DNA of 7,542 nucleotides from Fidelibacterota bacterium (GTDB lineage: Bacteria; Fidelibacterota; Marinisomatia; Marinisomatales; TCS55), in the NCBI GenBank assembly GCA_002713385.1, contig PAWC01000003.1:1-7542 (forward strand). Reading direction: 5' to 3'. A model generated the notes under the pieces. The model was given only the letters and a program-made list of their open reading frames with translations, was not told where the DNA came from and did not search any database. How positions within the stretch are numbered: position 1 is the stretch's first letter; every line of letters begins with the position of its first letter. The position numbers were made by a program, and so were the translations under genes. Positions 1 to 5,577 of the stretch are shown here, in pieces.

Positions 1-2
1 AT

Positions 3-908
3 ACCTCTTTCTTTTATCGTTAAATCCAAGCTTGCTTCATACAGAGCCAAACCATTACTTGCACAGGATAAAACCAGTTGATGATCATTTTCCGCTATGT
101 GCGTCACATACTGATCCTCGGCAAACTGTGTTTCAGATGCCCATTGTGAAGATGAACCGGGGTTTAACCTGTAGGCACCGCCTTCTTCACAAGCAACATA
201 AAATTCTCCACCATTGATCATGGTAACAGATCTTGCATTTCCATCCAGGTCTATATGATAACTGCTGGTTATTTGTCCGTTTTGATTATGAAAAGCTTCG
301 ATACCTAGCTGGTCAATCGTTAAAACAATTTCATCTTCGTAAATATCAATACCATTAGGTAAACCAGCACAAGGAATTTCAGCACCACCTGTAAGATTCC
401 AAATCCCATCAAAGGTTAACGGGTCATATCCAAATTTATTCCATTTTAGTCCGTCATCGTTATCTGCCGCATACACTGTGAACGTATCAATAGCAGTTGC
501 AATAACACGGAATTCTTTTGTTTTTTCGCTAGTATTTAACTGGCCATGCAACCTAATGCTATCACTTTGTGACAAATCAATATGAATGGGCCGTTCATTA
601 CTTTCCAGGGCAAAAAGCTGTTTAATCGATGCTTCATATTCAACCTGCATTATTTCCTTACTTACACCTAAGTCTGACAAAGTCATTTCCCAAACTTGGG
701 TTGGTGCACTGATAGTGGAAATATCCCACAGTTGAATACCGGCCTGACCGGCAGCCACGAAAACAGAGTCGCCGGAAATGAACACATCACGGCAATAGCC
801 TTCCGTTTCCACGTGGGCTAATTTATTCAATGTCCACAAGTCTTCAGTATCCGGCTCCATACAACTGAAAACAGAGGCAATTATTAAGAGTAAAATCAGG
901 TGCTTCAT
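3..908 (-). CDS. Beta-propeller-like lipoprotein, C-terminus beyond left edge
   Basis: The reading frame is open from an ATG at 906-908 to the window edge, giving 302 codons with no stop. The N-terminus (MKHLILLLIIASVFSC) is a short lipoprotein signal with a plausible lipobox VFSC and lipidated Cys16. Residues 30-64 contain GYCRDVFISGDSVFVAAG followed by GIQLWDIS, which resembles the LVIVD-repeat family, whose repeats form beta-propellers. Similar strand patterns recur later (GIDIYEDEIVLTIDQLGIEAF, SVTMINGGEFYVACEEGGAY, HQLVLSCASNGLALYE). It is probably anchored in the outer membrane; no enzymatic function is visible. It begins 7 nt after the stop of the barrel gene, so it is probably the next gene of the same operon. 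An in-frame ATG at 927-929 would add MTVINNS; the start at 908 is preferred because it gives a standard signal peptide, but no clear Shine-Dalgarno sequence supports either. Identification as a lipoprotein is fairly secure, the repeat family moderately so, the role unknown. Confidence 0.8.
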   Translation of the reverse strand, partial: MKHLILLLIIASVFSCMEPDTEDLWTLNKLAHVETEGYCRDVFISGDSVFVAAGQAGIQLWDISTISAPTQVWEMTLSDLGVSKEIMQVEYEASIKQLFALESNERPIHIDLSQSDSIRLHGQLNTSEKTKEFRVIATAIDTFTVYAADNDDGLKWNKFGYDPLTFDGIWNLTGGAEIPCAGLPNGIDIYEDEIVLTIDQLGIEAFHNQNGQITSSYHIDLDGNARSVTMINGGEFYVACEEGGAYRLNPGSSSQWASETQFAEDQYVTHIAENDHQLVLSCASNGLALYEASLDLTIKERG

Positions 909-915
909 ACTATTA

Positions 916-1956
916 TTAATAACGGTCATAAATCATATCCCACTCAAGAGTAACCCAGGCCTGAACCTGTGCAAATGTTTTCAGTTCAGAAACCCAATTA
1001 TAGCGGGAATCGGTACTCCTTTTGCGATACCGCAGTGACCCTTTTAAAGTCAAATTTTCTGATAGTTCTTTTTCTCCCCAAATATCCCACTTGACCTCTT
1101 CATGGCTTCGTCCGCTGTGGAGGGGATCGCCCATTGTTTCAGCTCCATACTGGCGCACATCCCTGCGCAAAGAAACTCCAATTTCATCTAATCCTGCAAT
1201 ACCTATATTGTAACTCACTGGGATATACCATTCAAAATGTTTATATGACCTGTCTAGTCCGCTGGCCACGGCAGTTTTGCCGAAGGTGATATTTTCCGCA
1301 ACTCCAAATTTTCCTTCAATTGCAACCGTTCCAAAACCACTTATTTTTTTACTGATCTTCAATGCAGTAATCATAATATCCAGATCAAATTCTGTAAAAG
1401 GCTTATCAAAATAGCGTTGGGTATAGCTCACAAAACCTGTTGCCCATAAACGCCTTTTAAACGGATATGAAGCGAGTAAGCGCTGCTCCCGATCTGTAAA
1501 ACTACATGAAGCTAATTCATCAGCGGAAACATCGCGGTTGAAATAATGACGGATATAATAACTATCCAAATGACGAATGGAATATTCTAGTTTGCGATAG
1601 GATCCCCAATGATAGGATGCTTTCAGATTTCCACTCCAGTAGCTGCGATACTCATTCTGTAAATAATTGGAAACATTACCCTTGGCATAAAACTGGATCT
1701 GTTTTTTTCTGTCCGCAAGTTGGATTATTTTCTGTCCACTTAACGAAAAACGGGCATAATGGGAATCGAAAGTTTCAACTCCACCCATGATACTTTCATC
1801 TAAAGCTGCATCTCTTTTTTCAACTGAAGATAACTTTAATACATTATTATCATAACCGTTGGTTAATCCTACCTTCCACTGTACTGGTGAATGCAAATAA
1901 TCTGTCCAGGTTTGACCACAGAGCAATGAAAATAATAATATAAAAAGAAATCTCAC
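916..1956 (-). CDS. Predicted outer-membrane beta-barrel protein in the PGA cluster
   Basis: This protein has 346 residues and I do not recognise its family. An N-terminal signal peptide (MRFLFILLFSLLCGQTW) is followed by many amphipathic segments of alternating aromatic or hydrophobic and polar residues, typical of transmembrane beta-strands. Examples lie at about 85-100, 106-138, 157-183, 189-220, 238-270, 286-311 and 322-346. The last strand (VQAWVTLEWDMIYDRY) ends on an aromatic residue, as outer-membrane barrel proteins usually do. The pattern suggests roughly 12-14 strands (inference). Loops and turns are rich in Arg and Lys (KRR near 167-169, RYRKR near 309-313). The start is GTG, supported by a well placed AGGAG five bases upstream, and the GTGA overlaps the stop of the preceding gene by 4 nt. 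Position directly after pgsBCW and an exported protein suggests a role in moving or holding poly-gamma-glutamate at the outer membrane; this is inferred from context only. It could instead be an unrelated porin-like protein. Confidence 0.82.
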   Translation of the reverse strand: MRFLFILLFSLLCGQTWTDYLHSPVQWKVGLTNGYDNNVLKLSSVEKRDAALDESIMGGVETFDSHYARFSLSGQKIIQLADRKKQIQFYAKGNVSNYLQNEYRSYWSGNLKASYHWGSYRKLEYSIRHLDSYYIRHYFNRDVSADELASCSFTDREQRLLASYPFKRRLWATGFVSYTQRYFDKPFTEFDLDIMITALKISKKISGFGTVAIEGKFGVAENITFGKTAVASGLDRSYKHFEWYIPVSYNIGIAGLDEIGVSLRRDVRQYGAETMGDPLHSGRSHEEVKWDIWGEKELSENLTLKGSLRYRKRSTDSRYNWVSELKTFAQVQAWVTLEWDMIYDRY

Positions 1957-2828
1957 TTGTACTCCTGGAAGCGGGTTAAAACGCCCCTGTCCTTTTCAAT
2001 AAGTTCAACTGATATGATATGTTTTCCATCCGGAACAGACACATCGCAAGTGCGCCATTTTCCGGGAACTTTATCTGGCAATTCCAAAATAACCGCTTCA
2101 GAAGTTTGTTCTGTAGACATAAAATATGTACCTAATACTTTATTGCCGCTCTTCACCCGCAAACGATAACTCTCTTCTGCACCCATACGGGGTTCAAACA
2201 TTAGACGAGATAAAACACGCAGTGTCTTGGGCCCCCGCACTTCCAACTGCAGCGGTCGACCATAATTCAATTCGTAATACGATATTTCCTTCTCTCCTGC
2301 CCGCACAGTCCTATTGGATTGAAACACCATGGGCTGGAGTTCTCTTTTTCCTTTTTTTGCCGTCTCAAAATCTTTCTTGATGACACGCAAAAGCACTGGA
2401 TAGTCTTGCTTATCATCAGCTGAAAATGTAAGCGTATGATCACCATCATCTACATTGATGAAATAATTTCCGGAATAGGTATAATAATGACTGGGATGCT
2501 GAACTGAACGGATAGACTTCTGGATCTTGTATTTGTGGTTAATGCTAATTGGATCTTCATTATCAATGGTAACACGATATGAAAATACCTGGCTCTTTTT
2601 TGATTTTTTTGGTGATGGATAACGTGCAATGAGTTCTATCCTGACAGGGCCATGAACCTGATACACGACTGCTTCTTCTTTCACGACAGTATATAAACGC
2701 CGCTTCCCGGCAATTTTTAGGATTTCTTTTTCTTCTCCGCCGGTAGTTGGTCTAAGTAATTCTGCGGACAAAATGGAGAAACTGAATAAAAATAAAAATG
2801 TAATTCTATAATACACTGTCCGGCTCAT
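1953..2828 (-). CDS. Exported two-domain beta-rich protein of the PGA cluster (unknown family)
   Basis: The 291-residue product begins with a Sec signal peptide (hydrophobic residues 9-21, likely cleavage after LSA at 20-22), so it should be periplasmic or surface-exposed. It has no later membrane segment. The mature part consists of two related halves. Residues 56-70 (YQVHGPVRIELIARY) match 195-209 (LEVRGPKTLRVLSRL), and residues 123-151, containing VDDGDHTL, match 262-290, containing VPDGKHII; both pairs are shifted by 139 residues. Each half looks like a beta-sandwich. By hand count the mature protein has about 47 Lys/Arg against 36 Asp/Glu, with lysine clusters at 74-78 (KKSKK) and 158-162 (KKGKR), which could suit binding of a polyanion (inference). 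The ATG lies inside the end of the PgsW gene, overlapping it by 23 nt. An in-frame TGA three codons upstream rules out a much longer form; a GTG at codon 5 is an alternative start. I do not recognise the family. Confidence 0.85.
   Translation of the reverse strand: MSRTVYYRITFLFLFSFSILSAELLRPTTGGEEKEILKIAGKRRLYTVVKEEAVVYQVHGPVRIELIARYPSPKKSKKSQVFSYRVTIDNEDPISINHKYKIQKSIRSVQHPSHYYTYSGNYFINVDDGDHTLTFSADDKQDYPVLLRVIKKDFETAKKGKRELQPMVFQSNRTVRAGEKEISYYELNYGRPLQLEVRGPKTLRVLSRLMFEPRMGAEESYRLRVKSGNKVLGTYFMSTEQTSEAVILELPDKVPGKWRTCDVSVPDGKHIISVELIEKDRGVLTRFQEYK
1959..2246 (-). repeat. Second copy of internal protein duplication
   Basis: This stretch encodes residues 195-290 of the exported two-domain protein and is the partner of the copy at 2376-2663. 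Shared positions include the G-P pair (60-61 and 199-200) and the D-G-x-H motif (128-131 and 267-270), all at an offset of 139 residues. Similarity is seen at protein level only; the DNA has diverged. Confidence 0.65.
1962..1966 (-). promoter_or_regulatory. Shine-Dalgarno site for the barrel gene (decides GTG start)
   Basis: On the minus strand the sequence reads CCAGGAGTACAAGTG. AGGAG stands five bases before the GTG at 1954-1956, and no in-frame ATG is nearby. The site lies within the last codons of the upstream gene, fitting coupled translation. Confidence 0.75.
2376..2663 (-). repeat. First copy of internal protein duplication
   Basis: This stretch encodes residues 56-151 of the exported two-domain protein. 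It corresponds to residues 195-290 with the G-P and D-G-x-H anchors in register. An inner segment (FSYRV near 82-86 against SYRLRV near 220-225) also matches, but with an offset of 137, implying small compensating gaps. The duplication is old and not detectable as a DNA repeat. Confidence 0.65.
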
Positions 2829-3948
2829 GCTCCATCATTCGTTGTTTAATTTGATAATTGCTTTTCCAGCCCACGCCAATGACCATCCCAGCGATGATCA
2901 ATAGACAAATAAATGTGACGTTTAAATTGTATTTATGAATAGCATATAAAGAACCCAGGCCAATTTCAGGATGTGGAATCGGCGCAAAGGGCATGCCCAA
3001 TTCTTCAGTTAGTTTTTGAATATTTAATACATGAATCAACGGCATATTCTGCTTTACAAAGTTGACAACAGCACCCTCAATGCCGCCGCTGCGAGTAATG
3101 GTTTCAATATCCTGGCGATAAACAACGCCCGGCGGCAGCAATCGTAAATTAAAACTTGTTCCCAGACTAGCCACACCACCACCCACATTCACCACTGTTT
3201 TGTATTCATGATTACCAAAATGATCCATGCGCTGTAGAATATTATCCCGGAGGCCTTCACCTTTAATCAATGGCATTCCATGTTCGGTAATATTTTCAGT
3301 AATTAATTCACGGCCTTTGGGGCTTAATAGCCGCCCTTGGTCATTACGGCCGCCGATGGAGGCGGCAATGGATCGTTTAGAGATAAAATTGTTTTCAAAA
3401 AGTAGTTTCTCCATATCCAGCCAAGTCATATCCGGATCATTGGCACCCCACTGTGAAGCACCGATGGAGGTAATCACTACTGGATGAATGTCCATAGCAT
3501 CACAAGCGATGAGCATAGCCATATTGGCGCCGGGCATGGAGCCGGTAAGCATGACAGCAATCGTATCTCCCGGCTGCAATCCGGCTTGATTTAATAGATC
3601 CACCATTGCTGCGGAAAAATTGGGATCAAGAGTCGTCAACTTGGCATCGAGGTCACCTTCATCCGTCGTGGTCAGGCTGAATTGTGAACCCACTAGCCCT
3701 GTTTCATTGGGGTCATTTTCACGATCTATAAACACCCCTTTTTCCAAACGGACTTCTTTTAAAAGCTGCATGGCCCCTGCCATTTGTTCGGCCGCTTTTA
3801 CTTTAGTTTCATACGTCTCTGAAATAATCTCAACACGTGAAAAAAAAGCCATCGCAAATGCAGCTATAGCTACTAATGCCATAATGACCAATGATGATGT
3901 TTTTTGAATAACCGGGATAAATGGTTTGGTATATTGCTGATCAGACAT
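2806..3948 (-). CDS. pgsW: Poly-gamma-glutamate system protein PgsW
   Basis: The 380-residue product resembles the poly-gamma-glutamate system proteins (PgsW type) found beside PgsB and PgsC in various bacteria; its biochemical role is not established. One membrane helix lies near the N-terminus (about 18-37) and a second near the C-terminus (about 343-360), so the large middle part should sit in the periplasm with both ends in the cytoplasm (inference). The middle part looks like an alpha/beta fold with conserved-looking motifs: TGSMPGAN at 135-142, SIGASQWGAND at 161-171, SIGGRND at 197-203 and a VGGGVASLG stretch further on. It is not PgsA/CapA: the length is similar to Bacillus PgsA, but the histidine- and aspartate-rich metallophosphoesterase-like motifs of CapA are not seen. 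The start is secure, with GGAGGT seven bases before the ATG, and it overlaps pgsC by 8 nt. The 3' end overlaps the next gene by 23 nt. Confidence 0.88.
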   Translation of the reverse strand: MSDQQYTKPFIPVIQKTSSLVIMALVAIAAFAMAFFSRVEIISETYETKVKAAEQMAGAMQLLKEVRLEKGVFIDRENDPNETGLVGSQFSLTTTDEGDLDAKLTTLDPNFSAAMVDLLNQAGLQPGDTIAVMLTGSMPGANMAMLIACDAMDIHPVVITSIGASQWGANDPDMTWLDMEKLLFENNFISKRSIAASIGGRNDQGRLLSPKGRELITENITEHGMPLIKGEGLRDNILQRMDHFGNHEYKTVVNVGGGVASLGTSFNLRLLPPGVVYRQDIETITRSGGIEGAVVNFVKQNMPLIHVLNIQKLTEELGMPFAPIPHPEIGLGSLYAIHKYNLNVTFICLLIIAGMVIGVGWKSNYQIKQRMMEHEPDSVL

Positions 3949-4384
3949 CTAATTGACCTCCGGATAACAACATGACCAAAAGTTTTACTAAAACAGCGGT
4001 AACTAGTATGACAGATATCGTCCTGGATACGCCCTGCCTGTCCATCCAACTGGCAATAAGCCCAGGAATTATATTTCCGATGGCAGCGTATGAAAAAGTA
4101 TCTACCGGTGAAAAAATAAGATTACGCGATATGAAACCAGCCATGAAGCCCAACAGCAAGGTCAAGACCAAACGGCGCTTGCCATAAATAAACATGAAAT
4201 TGCTCAAAAACTTAACGATCCCAATGACAACAATCGCCGCCATGAAAGTCATGAGTATTTGATCCGGTTGGTGCAGGTATAAAGCGATATATCCCGGTAC
4301 AATAACACCGCCGGCCGTTACACCCAATGTTTCAGATAATATCAGGCTGAAGGCAATTCCCAGTCCGATGGTGATCTCAACCAT
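3941..4384 (-). CDS. pgsC: Poly-gamma-glutamate synthesis membrane protein PgsC/CapC
   Basis: This is the small integral membrane partner of the PgsB ligase, required with it for polymerising glutamate through gamma-amide bonds at the inner membrane. The 147 residues are almost entirely hydrophobic with about four or five membrane segments (roughly 4-20, 22-37, 43-66, 72-90 and 120-142), close to the length of Bacillus PgsC (about 149). Family-like motifs are visible: GGVIVPGYIALYL at 25-37, the basic GKRRL at 68-72 before a membrane segment, and IGNIIPGLIASWMDRQG at 102-118. The start codon overlaps the last codons of pgsB by 8 nt (ATGGTTGA), and the stop overlaps pgsW in the same way (ATGTCTGA), indicating coupled translation of pgsB, pgsC and pgsW. 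No strong Shine-Dalgarno site precedes the ATG, which fits translation re-initiation after pgsB. The identification is firm. Confidence 0.93.
   Translation of the reverse strand: MVEITIGLGIAFSLILSETLGVTAGGVIVPGYIALYLHQPDQILMTFMAAIVVIGIVKFLSNFMFIYGKRRLVLTLLLGFMAGFISRNLIFSPVDTFSYAAIGNIIPGLIASWMDRQGVSRTISVILVTAVLVKLLVMLLSGGQLDV
3956..3961 (-). promoter_or_regulatory. Strong Shine-Dalgarno site for pgsW
   Basis: On the minus strand the sequence reads GGAGGTCAATTAGATG, a full GGAGGT with a seven-base spacer to the ATG at 3946-3948. It is the strongest ribosome binding site in the cluster and lies inside the end of pgsC. The start sites of pgsB and pgsC have only weak purine stretches upstream. 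Confidence 0.75.
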
Positions 4385-5558
4385 TGAACTTAAATTCCAT
4401 CAGTTTATCGATCAAATCCTGCCCAAAACCCACTTGATTACCCATGGCAAAAAGAAGTGAATCATTGGACAGCTGCTTAAATAATTCAATCGTCGAGTCC
4501 ATTGGATCATTATCATCTAAAATATCAGACTTGGTCTGGGGGGAATGATATTCAACATGTTTCACCATGGAATCTACTTTTTGACCGCGCACAATGGATC
4601 GATCTGGTTTAATATCCTCATAAATCAATTGCAGTAATTGTCGAGTGCGGCTGCGCCTGTCTTCCCGGGAATTGAGGTAAATGCACGTTTTTCCCTCTAC
4701 TGGATAACGTCTTTCAACAAAATTCCAAATTTGCAGTGTGGACACAGGGTCATTTGCTGCCATGGAATTGACAAATAAGATAGGTCCATTTCCAAAATCC
4801 AGTTTATGCACAATCAATGCACCTAGATCAGGCTTAACATTTTTCATTCCTTCCAGCGCCGTCTTCCTATCTACTCCCGCCTCAACACATACATCTAACG
4901 CTACAGCTACATTTTGAGGGTGTTCAAGGTATGTAAAATCTCTTAAGTCTTCATTTGTAACTGTTGATTCATCTGCGGTAGTTAAAGCCGTATTTCGAAA
5001 ATTTGCAACTGGAGCAATGGTTTCAACCATATCATTTTCGCCAATTATCATTTTTCCATTAAAAGGGATTGTATTTGCAAGAGAAAGCCTCACATTATCC
5101 AAGGTTGGACCCATTTCCTCCAAATGGTCAGGACGTGCATTGGTAATAACACCAATATGAGATTGGACCATCTGCTGTTCGGAGATCCATTGATATTGGG
5201 GCTGGACAGCCATGCACTCCATAACAACAGCATCAGGCTTTTCTTGGGCGAAAAAACGCATTAACCGGACTTGTTCACCAATAGATGCTGATCGTAAACG
5301 ATGAATAATGCGGTCATTGCCTTCCGCATCAATGACCCGTGGAGCCGTTCCGGTTGTTTTAGCAAATGTTCGTAGACCACCGGCCCGGAGGCCGGCTGCT
5401 ATTAATCGTGTAACGCTGGATTTACCGCGAGTGCCGTTTACGTGTATACGGAGTGGAATTGCCGCCAGACTGCGTTGGTGCTTCCAAAATTCGATAGCTC
5501 CTGCAGTCAAGAGGATGAGTGTTAGTGCACCCAGTATGTAGATTGGTGTCAGTGGCAT
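4377..5558 (-). CDS. pgsB: Poly-gamma-glutamate synthase (amide ligase) PgsB/CapB
   Basis: PgsB is the catalytic subunit of poly-gamma-glutamate synthase. It belongs to the Mur-ligase-like ATP-dependent amide ligases, which activate a carboxyl group with ATP and join glutamate through the gamma position. The 393 residues equal the usual length of Bacillus PgsB. One N-terminal membrane anchor (about 5-22) is followed by the nucleotide-binding P-loop HVNGTRGKSSVTR at 39-51. TTGTAPRVI (68-76), VMECMAVQP (112-120) and TNARPDHLEEMG (139-150) correspond to the conserved Mur-like substrate and metal regions. A C-terminal GNQVGFG lies at 373-379. All expected catalytic motifs appear intact. The ATG at 5556-5558 places the membrane anchor at the N-terminus as in the family; a GGATGATG stretch upstream is at best a weak ribosome binding site. 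It starts 19 nt after the stop of the peptidase gene and overlaps pgsC by 8 nt. Whether the polymer is D-, L- or mixed glutamate cannot be told. Confidence 0.95.
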   Translation of the reverse strand: MPLTPIYILGALTLILLTAGAIEFWKHQRSLAAIPLRIHVNGTRGKSSVTRLIAAGLRAGGLRTFAKTTGTAPRVIDAEGNDRIIHRLRSASIGEQVRLMRFFAQEKPDAVVMECMAVQPQYQWISEQQMVQSHIGVITNARPDHLEEMGPTLDNVRLSLANTIPFNGKMIIGENDMVETIAPVANFRNTALTTADESTVTNEDLRDFTYLEHPQNVAVALDVCVEAGVDRKTALEGMKNVKPDLGALIVHKLDFGNGPILFVNSMAANDPVSTLQIWNFVERRYPVEGKTCIYLNSREDRRSRTRQLLQLIYEDIKPDRSIVRGQKVDSMVKHVEYHSPQTKSDILDDNDPMDSTIELFKQLSNDSLLFAMGNQVGFGQDLIDKLMEFKFNG

Positions 5559-5577
5559 ATAACATCATCCAGAGAAA

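Noticed and set aside
32..217. Plus-strand open frame of 61 codons near the left edge
   Set aside because: It lies opposite the lipoprotein frame, which stays open for 302 codons and has a signal peptide; the plus-strand product has no recognisable features.
1914..1956. Possible lipobox (SLLCG) at the N-terminus of the barrel protein
   Set aside because: The residue before Cys13 is Leu, whereas signal peptidase II sites need a small residue (Ala, Gly or Ser) there; an ordinary signal peptide fits better.
3227..3907. Plus-strand open frames of 86 and 95 codons (3227-3487 and 3620-3907)
   Set aside because: Both are antisense to pgsW, which has a strong ribosome binding site and family motifs; the antisense products are low-complexity and show no domain.
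2806..3948. Reading the 380-aa protein as PgsA/CapA because of its length and position
   Set aside because: Its sequence has two terminal membrane helices and GSMPGAN/SIGASQWGAND motifs rather than CapA metallophosphoesterase-type motifs, so PgsW is the better call.
5308..5541. Plus-strand open frame of 77 codons
   Set aside because: It is antisense to the P-loop and membrane-anchor region of pgsB, and its Arg/Pro-rich composition is what the complement of that region would give.
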